A stretch of 37,557 nt of DNA. It comes from Ruminococcus sp. (lineage in GTDB: Bacteria > Bacillota > Clostridia > Oscillospirales > Acutalibacteraceae). Positions 7,285 through 15,875 of the stretch are shown here, piece after piece. The DNA lies in contig JAFRBD010000047.1 in assembly GCA_017405065.1 (NCBI GenBank), positions 1 to 37,557 of the forward strand. The letters run 5' to 3'. Position 1 is the stretch's first letter. Every line of letters begins with the position of its first letter. A program made the position numbers and the translations under genes. The notes beneath the pieces are model-generated. The model had not been told where the DNA came from. It ran no database searches and was given only the letters and a program-made list of their open reading frames with translations.

Positions 7285-9773
7285 TATACGCCGAAGTATT
7301 TCTCCAGGAGATGGCGCAGAAGATCTCTCCTTTGCCGATACTCGGGCACTTCGGGATATGCTTCCGCCAGATGTCCAAAGATCGCGCATGCCTTTTCGAG
7401 ATACTCGCGTGATTGGAGGATCGCGCTGAGCTTGTAATAGGAGACCGCAAGAAGGTCATAGCTCTCGGCTGTACCCGTTTCTTCGACAATCGCTTCATTG
7501 ATCGCCAGCGCCTTGCGGATATAGTATTCGGCTTCCCGGTGCTTGCCCTGCAATTCATAGATATCAGCGACTCTCTGATAAACGATCGTCAATTCAAGAC
7601 GCGCTTTCAGCGTTCCCGTCTGCTGAGCGAGAGCTTCACCGATCGCCATATCCTTACGATAGAGCTTTTCCGCCTCGGAGTAGTTTTTCTGCTCCTTTGC
7701 GATATCGCCGACCTTCTGACAACTGACCATCAGGCTGTGACGGGCTTCTGCCGTTCCGGTATCGGCGGCGATCGTTTCACATATTTCATACGCCTTTCGG
7801 TAGAACCTTTCCGCTTCGTCAAGGTTCCCCTCGGATAAAGCGACGTCGCCGAGCCTCTCATAGCTGATCGACAGATCGATACGCGCTTCTATTGTGTCTG
7901 TTTCCGCGGCGATCGCCCGGGCAATTTCAAAGCCCTTAAGATAGTATTCCTTCGCCTCTGATATACTGCCCCGATCTCTTGCCAGATCGCCGAGATCATT
8001 GCAGCAGATCAACAGATTACGGCGGGCTTCTTTCCATCCTGTCTCCACGGCAAGGACTTCCGTCATCTTCAGCGCTTTGAGAAAATAGCTTTCAGCCTCC
8101 GAATACTTACCGTTCGCTTTTGCCGATCTGCCGAGCTTTGAGAAGCTGCTTGCCTGATCGAGTCGGGCTTGCGCCGAATCTGATTTTTCAACGATCTCCT
8201 CCCGTATTTCAAGCGATTTACGATAACAGCGCTCCGCTTCGTCGAGCTTGCCCTGTGCTTCGAGCACCAGACCGAGCTTGTTATACATGATCGATTGATC
8301 GCGGCGAACGACCTCGGTATCCTCTGTTTTTATCAGCTCTTCAAGGTTCTTCATATCCTTGCGGTAATAATCCTCCGCTTCGCTGAGCCTGCCCTGTACT
8401 CTGGCTAATTCACCGAGCTTGTTGTAAGTGACGGAGCGATACCGCACAAAGACGTTATCTTTGTATTTTTGTGAAAAGATACCCAAATAAATGAAGGTCT
8501 CCTCGTAGACGCGCTGAGCGGAATCGAGCTGTCCCAGCTCTCTGTAGGCGTCGCCCAGCAGATACAGGTTATTGACGATCGTGAGCGCCGCATCAAAATC
8601 AGGATCGGTTTCATAAAACGCTTTGCACTGCTGCACCAGCTTCTCCCGCCACTCGAGAGCCTTATGATAGTCGCGCTCGACGCCCTCGCCGTTCTCATAC
8701 ATCGTGACGAGCTTATCGGTCGCAGCGATACAGCCTTTACCGGCAGACTCCGAGATCAGCTTGACAGCTTTCTCGTGATTGACCTCTACATCGATACCGG
8801 AAAGATACGCCAGACCGATGAAGAACAAATGCATGGGATCACGCGCAGACATCTGCATCTTTTCAGACAAGCGGAACGCAGAGGCGATCTGCTGAAGCGG
8901 TTGATCCAACGCGGGAACTTGATATGCGCTGACAGGTTCGGGGATACCGGAATACTTGCTTTTCAGCTCGTTGGTATCGGTAGGACGCATGACGGCAGGC
9001 AGGATGGGTTTTCCAAGCTCTTTTGCGGCAGGATATTCGATCCCCATGACGTAGTTCGGCTGTCCGCCGGGCATTTCGAGCAGATTCGGTGTGATCGTCA
9101 GCACAAACAGCTTACAGGCTTTGATCGCCTCCATGATGGCTGAGCTGAAATTTTCACCCGGGATGAGAAATTCATCATACCAGACGGCAACGTCTCTGAA
9201 CAGCGGGTTCGCATGGATCAGCTTCATCAGATCCTGCGCTTCCTTTCTGTCTTTTTTGCGATAACTCAGAAAGATGATCAGCGCGAACGCGGCTCTGACC
9301 TTTTCGGCGAGCTCGTCGCCGACGATGACGGACGCGAGGTAATTCGTCAGCTTTTCTTCATACGGGATCGCCGTGGGGTCGGTATTGTTCTTATCAAGGA
9401 ACTGCAGGTCGCCGAAGCGCTTGTTGAACAATTCCTCCAAGCCGTCATCCTGCATCAGCGGCAGGACGGGGATGTGATGCGCGAGCGCGAAAGGCACCTC
9501 CGTATCCATCGCGCGGTTGGGCTGCGTGAGCAGCTCTGCCGTAACGGGGATGACGAAAAGCTGCATCTCGCCGAGACGAAGTTCGTAATCCTCCACCTCC
9601 CCGGGCACAACATCGGGGTCGAGATAGAACACCGCGCAATTCTGCCTGTCGAGCAGCTCTTTACGGATGCTTTCAAAGTATCTGTCGTAATCGTTCGGGT
9701 GCGCCGTGAAGTACACTCTCGGCTTGCCCTGCGGGGAGCTGTTTCCCCTGGTATAGTATTTGAAGTCTGTCAT
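7284..9773 (-). CDS. Dual TIR-like protein with seven 47-residue TPR units
   Basis: 829 residues from the ATG at 9773 (AAGGAGAAGGAG 9 nt upstream). The TTG three codons earlier is possible, but the paralogue at 14880 also begins at MTDFKY. Domain order: a first TIR-like fold at about 18-128 (VYFTAHPNDYDRYFESIRK, later TEVPFALAHHIPVLPLM with Glu92); a classical TIR at about 165-275 (IFLSYRKKD, VAVWYDEFLIPGENF, GIEYPAAKELGKPIL with Glu246); a Sel1-like region at about 310-390; seven TPR units of exactly 47 residues (446-774, pattern LG-A--G-L-EAE-YYRK-LEI); and a 55-residue cap. It is cytoplasmic. TIR domains commonly cleave or cyclise NAD in defence, and TPR arrays bind partners. Sensor/effector function here is inference. 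It is the second of two tandem paralogues. Confidence 0.8.
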   Translation of the reverse strand: MTDFKYYTRGNSSPQGKPRVYFTAHPNDYDRYFESIRKELLDRQNCAVFYLDPDVVPGEVEDYELRLGEMQLFVIPVTAELLTQPNRAMDTEVPFALAHHIPVLPLMQDDGLEELFNKRFGDLQFLDKNNTDPTAIPYEEKLTNYLASVIVGDELAEKVRAAFALIIFLSYRKKDRKEAQDLMKLIHANPLFRDVAVWYDEFLIPGENFSSAIMEAIKACKLFVLTITPNLLEMPGGQPNYVMGIEYPAAKELGKPILPAVMRPTDTNELKSKYSGIPEPVSAYQVPALDQPLQQIASAFRLSEKMQMSARDPMHLFFIGLAYLSGIDVEVNHEKAVKLISESAGKGCIAATDKLVTMYENGEGVERDYHKALEWREKLVQQCKAFYETDPDFDAALTIVNNLYLLGDAYRELGQLDSAQRVYEETFIYLGIFSQKYKDNVFVRYRSVTYNKLGELARVQGRLSEAEDYYRKDMKNLEELIKTEDTEVVRRDQSIMYNKLGLVLEAQGKLDEAERCYRKSLEIREEIVEKSDSAQARLDQASSFSKLGRSAKANGKYSEAESYFLKALKMTEVLAVETGWKEARRNLLICCNDLGDLARDRGSISEAKEYYLKGFEIARAIAAETDTIEARIDLSISYERLGDVALSEGNLDEAERFYRKAYEICETIAADTGTAEARHSLMVSCQKVGDIAKEQKNYSEAEKLYRKDMAIGEALAQQTGTLKARLELTIVYQRVADIYELQGKHREAEYYIRKALAINEAIVEETGTAESYDLLAVSYYKLSAILQSREYLEKACAIFGHLAEAYPEVPEYRQRRDLLRHLLEKYFGV
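7452..8438 (-). repeat. Seven tandem 141-bp TPR-coding units
   Basis: Seven units of exactly 141 bp (47 codons) encode TPR residues 446-774. They are diverged at the sequence level, and the period is kept with no indels. Confidence 0.85.
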
Positions 9774-9882
9774 TTCGGTCAACTCCTTCTCCTTGTTCCG
9801 ACTACAATATCTGAGGACGCCGCCCCCTCGGGATACGGCGCCAAACGCGGCGAAGATCTCATATTCTTTGACAGCGCAAAAC

Positions 9883-12800
9883 TCAGAACGTGTCTTTCAG
9901 CAGATCCTGCGCAAGCGCTTTCTTTTTTTTGTATTCGGGATCGTCGGGATAAAGCTCCGCCAGTTGAGTCCAGATATACAGCGCCTTGTCGATGTATTCC
10001 CGCTTTTTGATCAGCCATCCGATCTTACAATAGGAAACCGCAAGATCGTCATAGTTCTTTGTTGTTCTCGTTTCTTTGACGAGCAATTCGCGCAGATTAA
10101 GAGATCTTCGGAAGGAATCCTCCGCCTCGGCGAGCTTATTCTGCGCCAGGCAGATATCTCCGAGCCTTTCATAAGTAACGGACAGATCGCGGATATCTTC
10201 CGTCGAGACGGTCTCTTCGGCTATCGCGATATCGATTTCGAGTTCCTTGCGGTAGTAGCTCTCCGCTTCAGCGAGCTTGCCCCGGGCTTTGGCGATATCG
10301 CCGAGCTTATCGTATCGGGCGGACAAACCGCGTCTGGATACCGCCGGCTTTGTCTTATCGGTCAGCGACTCGATGATCGAAAGCGATTTTACGTAGTATT
10401 TTTCCGCCGTTTCAAGCCTGCCCTGTGTTTCCGCCACTTGGGCGAGTTTGTCGTATTCTTCGGACAGATCGAGAAAGCACTCCGGTTTCCCTGTTTCTTT
10501 GGCAAGCGCTTCGTCGATCACCACTTCTTTTCGGTAGTATTTCTCCGCCTCGTCGAGCCTTCCCTGCTCCTGAGCAATATCGCCGAGTCTGTCATAGCAA
10601 TACGACAGATCGCTGAGCGCCGGGACTGTCATCATCTCTTGGGCAAGCTCTTCTCTGATCTCAAGCGCGTTGCCGAGCCGGCCTTTCGCTTTATCAAGAT
10701 CACCTTGCGCCTGAGCGATATCGCCGAGTCTGATATAGATGACCGACAGCTCTCTCCGGAATTCATCCGAACCCGTCTCTTTGACGAGCGCTTGACAGAT
10801 CTCAAGAGCTTTACGGAAGTATTTTTCAGCTTGAAAGAGCTTGCTCCGCGCAATGGAAATAACGCCGACCTCTTCACAAAGGCTCAACAGATCCCGACGG
10901 GCTTCCACCGTTCCGGCTTTGTCGACGATCGACTCACAGACGTCGAGCCCTTTCAGAAAGTAGCTTTCCGCTTCTTCGAGCTTATTCTGCGCCTTGGCGA
11001 TCTCGCCGAGATTTCTGTAACTGAATACTAAATCGCAGCGGGATTCCGTCGTGCCGGTTTTTTCGACAAGCGCTTTGCGGATCATGAGGGATTCGCGGTA
11101 AAAGCCCTCCGCCTCGCTGAGATCGCCCGTCTCTTCGGCAATAAACCCGAGTTTATCATAACCGACTGACAGATTCCTGCGATCCACTGCTGCTTTGGTC
11201 TCTTTCACCAGCGCTTTGTCGATCTCACATTTTTGAATAAAAAGCTGCCTTGCCTTTTCAAGATCGCCCTGCGCTCGGGCGGTATTGCCGCATTTTTCAT
11301 AAATAATCGATAAACAGCGACGGGATTCAGCCGTTCCGGTTTCATCGGCGATCGATTGACTGAGTTCAAAAGATCGATCGTAGAAGCGCTCCGCCTCACT
11401 GAGCCTGCCCTGCTTTGCTGCGATATCGCCGAGCATTTCACAACAGTCAGACAGATCGCGGCGAGCATTTACCGAGCCGGTTTCTTCGGCGATCCCTTCA
11501 CAGATCGAAAGCTCCTTACGAAAACAGCTCTCTGCTTCTTCGAGCCTGCCTTGTTTCAGGGCTAAGTTTCCGAGACGGTAATAGGCGACTGACAGATCGC
11601 GGCGAGCCGGGTGCGCGCCCGCTTCTTCGACGAGCTTTTTTCTGATCTCAAGCGACTTGAGATAATAATGCTCAGCCTCACTGTATTTGCCTTGTTCTTC
11701 GGCGACATAACCGATTTTGATATATCCGACGGACAGATTGCGCCGATCCACCCCCGCTTTCGTTTCTTCTGCCAGCGCTGTGTCGATCCCGCACTTCAGA
11801 TGATAGAACGATTCCGCCTCGGTGAATTCCTCTCTGTCGCAGGAGATATCTCCGTTTTTTTCATAGCAGACAGACAGATCACGGCGCAATACTACGGTCC
11901 CTGCTTCTCGGGCAAGCGCCTGACAGATCTCCAGTTCCTGCTGATAGTAATTCTTAGCTTTTTCCAAATCGCCCTGTATCCGCGCCAGATCGCCGAGGTT
12001 CTCATAACATTCAGACAGATCGCGGCGCGAATCCACCGAGCCGATATCGTTGACGAGCGCTTTACAGAGCTTGAGCTCCTTTTGAAAGCAGCGCACGGCT
12101 TCTGCGTATTTTCCTTGCTCTTTTGCGATATTGCCGAGTTTTTTATAACATTCAGACAAATCGCGGCGATTTTGCACCGTCGGGGTTTCTGCGGCAAGGG
12201 CTGTTCTGATCTCAAGCCCCTTCTGACAGCAGCTCTCTGCTTTGCTGAGATCGCCTTTTCTCCGCGCGAGATCGCCGAAATGATCGTAGCTGATACACAA
12301 ATCACGACGAACTTCTATCGTACCTATCTCCGCGACAAGCGTTTTGCGGATCTCAAACGATTGAAGAAAGCGGCTCTCCGCCTCTGAGAAATCGCGCTCC
12401 GCTTCTGCGACCAAGCCGAGTTTGTCATTGCCGAAAGCCAGATTACGGCGATCTGCAACCAGATTCGATTCTTCCACCAGTGAACGGTCGATCTCACACT
12501 TTTTCCCGTAACAGACCTTTGCTTCGCTGTAATTCTCTTTTGCCCTGACGATATCACCGACATTCTCATATCCGAACGACAGATCGCGGCGCGATCTTAT
12601 CGTGTCCGATTCCTTCACGATCGCTTTTCGGATCTCAAGGGCTTTTCGGTAGAAGCTCTCTGCTTGATCGAGTTCACCCTTCGCCCAGGCTGTATCGCCA
12701 AGCATATCATAGCTGCGGGACATATCCCGACGGAACTTTTCTGTTCCCATTTCTTCGGCAAGCGCTTCACGGATCTCAAGCGATCGACGAAAACAGTCTT

Positions 12801-14880
12801 CCGCCTCGATGAGATCGCCTCGACTCTTCGCCAAATGACCGAGCTTTTCATAGCTGTCGGATAAATCGCGGCGGGATATGACTGTCCCCATTTCTTCAAC
12901 AAGCGCTTTTAGTATCTCAAAGGACTTTCGGTAAAGGCTTTCCGCTTCGTCATACTTTCCCTTGTCCAGGGCTAAATCGCCGAGACAGTTATAACTATGC
13001 GACGTTTCGCGGCGCGCGGCGACCGTTCCTGTCTCTTTGACAAGCGCATCATTGATTTTCAGCGCTTCAAGAAAGCATCTTTCCGCTTCTTTGAATTTCC
13101 CCTGTGCTGACTTGATTTTGCCGAGACGATTATAGCAGATACACAGACCGCGACGGGCTTCTGTTGACCCTGTTTCTTTGACGATCAAAAGATGGGCTTC
13201 CAAAGAATGACGCAAGTATTTTTCCGCTTCATCCATCTTGCCCTGTGCCTGAGCGATATTGCCAAGCAGGATATAATTGATAACTACGTTACGGCGCGAT
13301 TCCGATGTGCCTGTTTCTTCGGCGAGCGCTTCACATATCTTAAGAGACCGGCGATAGAATCTCTCCGCCCTGCTGAACTCGCCCTTTTCTTCCGCGACGA
13401 TACCGAGCTTTTTCGTGCTGATGGAGAGATCCTGTCGGGCTTCTGTCGTCCCCTCTTCCTCGACCGTTTTTTTATCGATCTCATAATCCTTTCGGTAATA
13501 GTATTCCGCTTCGTCGAGCTTTCCCTGATCCAGGGCGATATCGCCGAGATTTCCAAAGCAGATGGAGAGATAGCGCACAAACACCTTATCGTCGAACTCT
13601 TTTACAAACGATTCGCAATAGCCTCGCATTTCATCGAACGCACGCTGCGCGGGAACCAGCTGCTCTATTCCTTTATAGGCACACCCCAAATCCCAAAGGT
13701 CGTTCAACAGCGCCAGCGCCGTGCCGTCTTTCGGATCCTCCTCATATGCCTTTTTTCGTGCTTGGACCAGCTTTTCGCGCCACTTGATCGCGGTGTTGAA
13801 ATCCCGTTCGACCGCCTCGTGGTTTTCATACATCGAGACGATCTTCTCGATTGCGGGGATATACCCCGCCTCGGCGGAACCGGCGATCAGTTCGGCGGCG
13901 CGTTGGTGGTCAACCTCCACGTCGATACCGGAAAGATATGCCAGTCCGATGTAATAATTATGCTGCGGATCGCGGTCGTTTTCGGTGATCACAAGCTGCT
14001 CGACCAGAGAAAAAAGCCGCTGCCTGAGCTCTTCCCGGTTATTGACGCCGACAGGCTCGGGGATATCTTCATACATCTCACAGAGCTTCGTCCTATCGGT
14101 CGGCACCATTTCCGCGGGCAGAATACTCATGTTCAGCTTTTTTGCCATAGGATATTCATGCTCAAAAACATAGTTGACCTCATTGACGAGGTTCGGCGTG
14201 ACCGTCAGGGCGAACAAGCCGCTTTTTTCAAGAGCTGATCTGATGGAGTCGTTAAAATCCTCGCCGGGGGTGAGAAATTCATCGTACCAGATCGCGATAT
14301 CCCGACAAAAAGGATGGGAGTGGATCAGACGCATCAGTTCCTGTGCATACTTCCTGTCCTTTTTGCGATAACTCAAAAAGATATACGCGTCAAACTCATC
14401 CCGCACTTTTTGTGCGAGATCGTCGCCGACGATGACGGACTCAAGAAACGCAGTCAGCTTCTCTTCATATGAGATCGCCGTATCATCGGCGGCGTCTTTA
14501 TCAAGGAATTGCAGATCGCCGAACCGCAAGTTGAACAAATCCTCCAACCCGCTCTCCTGCATCAGCGGCAGGATGGGGATATTATGTTTGTACGCGAAAG
14601 GCACCTCGACCGTCATCACGCGATTACGGGTCGTCAGCAGCTTGGTGGTGACGGGGATCACGAAAAGCTGCATCTCCCCTAAACGCAGTTCATAATCTTC
14701 TATTTCACGGGGGGTCACCTGCGTCTTCAGATAAAACATCGCGCAGTTTTGTCTGGCAAAGATCTCGCTGCGGATCTCCTTGAAGTATCTGTCATAATCT
14801 TCGGGATGCGCGGTGAAATACACTCTCGGCTTGCCCTGTGCGGAGTCGTTTGCTTTTGTGAAGTATTTGAAGTCTGTCAT
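9883..14880 (-). CDS. Giant dual TIR-like protein with twenty-five 47-residue TPR units
   Basis: 1665 residues from the ATG at 14880 (AGAGGG upstream). The first 436 residues parallel the paralogue at 9773: TIR-like fold 1 (VYFTAHPEDYDRYFKEIRS, VEVPFAYKHNIPILPLM, Glu93 region), TIR 2 (IFLSYRKKD, IAIWYDEFLTPGEDF, FEHEYPMAKKL) and a Sel1-like part. Residues 437-1611 are 25 TPR units of exactly 47 residues, and a 53-residue cap closes the protein. The unit is longer than a 34-residue TPR because helix B is extended (EAESYYRKELEIDIAIAEET). Pairs of units 8-9, 13-14 and 17-18 are near copies of one another, so the array grew by multi-unit duplication. Likely a cytoplasmic scaffold/sensor with a TIR effector; this is inference. 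It lies 102 bp upstream of the paralogue and 64 bp after the AlkZ-related gene, so co-transcription is likely. Confidence 0.8.
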   Translation of the reverse strand: MTDFKYFTKANDSAQGKPRVYFTAHPEDYDRYFKEIRSEIFARQNCAMFYLKTQVTPREIEDYELRLGEMQLFVIPVTTKLLTTRNRVMTVEVPFAYKHNIPILPLMQESGLEDLFNLRFGDLQFLDKDAADDTAISYEEKLTAFLESVIVGDDLAQKVRDEFDAYIFLSYRKKDRKYAQELMRLIHSHPFCRDIAIWYDEFLTPGEDFNDSIRSALEKSGLFALTVTPNLVNEVNYVFEHEYPMAKKLNMSILPAEMVPTDRTKLCEMYEDIPEPVGVNNREELRQRLFSLVEQLVITENDRDPQHNYYIGLAYLSGIDVEVDHQRAAELIAGSAEAGYIPAIEKIVSMYENHEAVERDFNTAIKWREKLVQARKKAYEEDPKDGTALALLNDLWDLGCAYKGIEQLVPAQRAFDEMRGYCESFVKEFDDKVFVRYLSICFGNLGDIALDQGKLDEAEYYYRKDYEIDKKTVEEEGTTEARQDLSISTKKLGIVAEEKGEFSRAERFYRRSLKICEALAEETGTSESRRNVVINYILLGNIAQAQGKMDEAEKYLRHSLEAHLLIVKETGSTEARRGLCICYNRLGKIKSAQGKFKEAERCFLEALKINDALVKETGTVAARRETSHSYNCLGDLALDKGKYDEAESLYRKSFEILKALVEEMGTVISRRDLSDSYEKLGHLAKSRGDLIEAEDCFRRSLEIREALAEEMGTEKFRRDMSRSYDMLGDTAWAKGELDQAESFYRKALEIRKAIVKESDTIRSRRDLSFGYENVGDIVRAKENYSEAKVCYGKKCEIDRSLVEESNLVADRRNLAFGNDKLGLVAEAERDFSEAESRFLQSFEIRKTLVAEIGTIEVRRDLCISYDHFGDLARRKGDLSKAESCCQKGLEIRTALAAETPTVQNRRDLSECYKKLGNIAKEQGKYAEAVRCFQKELKLCKALVNDIGSVDSRRDLSECYENLGDLARIQGDLEKAKNYYQQELEICQALAREAGTVVLRRDLSVCYEKNGDISCDREEFTEAESFYHLKCGIDTALAEETKAGVDRRNLSVGYIKIGYVAEEQGKYSEAEHYYLKSLEIRKKLVEEAGAHPARRDLSVAYYRLGNLALKQGRLEEAESCFRKELSICEGIAEETGSVNARRDLSDCCEMLGDIAAKQGRLSEAERFYDRSFELSQSIADETGTAESRRCLSIIYEKCGNTARAQGDLEKARQLFIQKCEIDKALVKETKAAVDRRNLSVGYDKLGFIAEETGDLSEAEGFYRESLMIRKALVEKTGTTESRCDLVFSYRNLGEIAKAQNKLEEAESYFLKGLDVCESIVDKAGTVEARRDLLSLCEEVGVISIARSKLFQAEKYFRKALEICQALVKETGSDEFRRELSVIYIRLGDIAQAQGDLDKAKGRLGNALEIREELAQEMMTVPALSDLSYCYDRLGDIAQEQGRLDEAEKYYRKEVVIDEALAKETGKPECFLDLSEEYDKLAQVAETQGRLETAEKYYVKSLSIIESLTDKTKPAVSRRGLSARYDKLGDIAKARGKLAEAESYYRKELEIDIAIAEETVSTEDIRDLSVTYERLGDICLAQNKLAEAEDSFRRSLNLRELLVKETRTTKNYDDLAVSYCKIGWLIKKREYIDKALYIWTQLAELYPDDPEYKKKKALAQDLLKDTF
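10048..13572 (-). repeat. Twenty-five tandem 141-bp TPR-coding units
   Basis: 25 units of 141 bp without a single length change. Units beginning near 12583, 11878 and 11314, each with its follower, share the motif C-ID--L-E----DRRNL--G and form a higher-order duplication. Confidence 0.9.
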
Positions 14881-14944
14881 GATCAAATCCCTCTCATCTT
14901 ATCTGCTGTTCGTTATCGATCGGCGCTGATTTCGTCAGTCGTCA

Positions 14945-15634
14945 CTACTGATGTTTGATGAACCTTGTCAAGGTCTGTTCTTCTTCATACGGAAAGAGCT
15001 TTCGGAAGTGTTCCGCGATCCGTTCATAGGATTCTTCCGGCGTACGTTGATAGACATGATCGGTAAAGCGGCTGCCCATAAAGCGCTCGGGTGTGGAGTA
15101 TTCCGCTACGCCCCAGCCGTAAGGCTCGCCGAATCTGTCCCTCATGTATACGAAGTCGCTGATCAGCACATAGCACTGCGCCTGCAGGCGGGTGACGGTC
15201 GTATCGAAGCCTTTGTTTCCGCCCTTGCGGTAATCGCCTATCTTCTTGAGCTCTTTGGAGAGGATCGGGGCGTGCTCTGCGATCAGGTCATAAAGAACAA
15301 CGTCCCGCTGCGGCGCTAAGCCGTCATCCCGGCGCGCGTCAAAATCATAACCGTCGCGGCGGTAGTTAGCGAGTTCCGAAAACCACTCGGGGCTGATATA
15401 GCACGCCTTTTTCTCAAAAAACTTGCCGTAGGCGCAGCCGGTTTCACGGATAACGGAACCCTTCCATTCCCACGCCTGCCACTCCACGCTCTCGCCGCAG
15501 TACCAGCAGGCGGGATCGATATGTTCTTCAACGGAAAAACCCTCGATCGAATTGGAAAAGAACGGCAAAAAGCCGTATTCATCAATCGCGCCGATCAGAT
15601 CCGAGCGGCTGCTTATGATAAAATCTCCGAACAT
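14945..15634 (-). CDS. AlkZ-related protein of unknown function
   Basis: 229 residues. I prefer the ATG at 15634 (MFGDFIISSRSDL) because GGAGGG lies seven bases upstream; an ATG seven codons earlier has no such site. The sequence matches what I recall of proteins annotated as AlkZ-related: an aromatic block WQAWEWKGSVIRETGCAYGK, then YRRDGYDFDARRDDGLA, KGGNKGFDTTVTRLQAQCYV and SDFVYMRDRFGEPYGWGVAEY. Those relatives are linked to YcaQ/AlkZ DNA glycosylases, but a glycosylase activity is not demonstrated and no catalytic QxQ/QxD-type motif is obvious, apart from the LQAQC stretch. There is no signal peptide or membrane helix. It is first in a likely transcription unit with both TIR-TPR genes, and a consensus-like promoter lies upstream. 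Confidence 0.6.
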   Translation of the reverse strand: MFGDFIISSRSDLIGAIDEYGFLPFFSNSIEGFSVEEHIDPACWYCGESVEWQAWEWKGSVIRETGCAYGKFFEKKACYISPEWFSELANYRRDGYDFDARRDDGLAPQRDVVLYDLIAEHAPILSKELKKIGDYRKGGNKGFDTTVTRLQAQCYVLISDFVYMRDRFGEPYGWGVAEYSTPERFMGSRFTDHVYQRTPEESYERIAEHFRKLFPYEEEQTLTRFIKHQ

Positions 15635-15663
15635 CTTTACGCCCTCCGTATCCATTATTTCAT

Positions 15664-15684
15664 CTTACCGATAATGTCGGCAAG
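15664..15684. promoter_or_regulatory. Dyad in the leader of the AlkZ/TIR-TPR unit
   Basis: CTTACCGA (15664-15671) and TCGGCAAG (15677-15684) form an imperfect inverted repeat between the promoter and the ribosome site. It may be an operator or RNA hairpin. Confidence 0.35.
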
Positions 15685-15706
15685 TTACGATCGCTCTTTT
15701 GATATC

Positions 15707-15735
15707 ATCATACCGTCGGAAAACATGATTGTCAA
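15707..15735 (-). promoter_or_regulatory. Strong sigma-A promoter for the AlkZ-related/TIR-TPR unit
   Basis: On the minus strand a perfect TTGACA (15730-15735) and TATGAT (15707-15712) are 17 nt apart. This marks the TIR-TPR unit as separate from the tubulin operon upstream. Confidence 0.75.
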
Positions 15736-15838
15736 CTTTTTTCAATGCGAATACTTGATACTAAAGTCCAATAAAGCTATGCGGAATTCTACGCAATAGA
15801 TCATCAAGCATTTTCGTTAGAGTTTAGTATGAAACAGT

Positions 15839-15863
15839 AAGGGGACGCGAACGCGTCCCCTTT
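15839..15863. terminator. Terminator hairpin after the tubulin operon
   Basis: A 10-bp perfect stem (AAGGGGACGC with GCGTCCCCTT) has a GAAC loop and lies just past the stop of the 1939-residue gene. The T-tract is better on the plus strand than on the minus strand. Confidence 0.6.
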
Positions 15864-15875
15864 GTTGTGACCCTA

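Noticed and set aside
6310..14880. A Thoeris defence system
   Set aside because: TIR-like domains are present, but no ThsA-type effector (SIR2/SLOG or TM-SLOG) is seen, so the known system name does not fit.
9760..14958. Long open frames on the plus strand opposite the TIR-TPR genes
   Set aside because: They mirror the 47-codon repeats of the minus-strand genes, have no ribosome sites, and encode arginine/phenylalanine-rich repeats typical of antisense frames.
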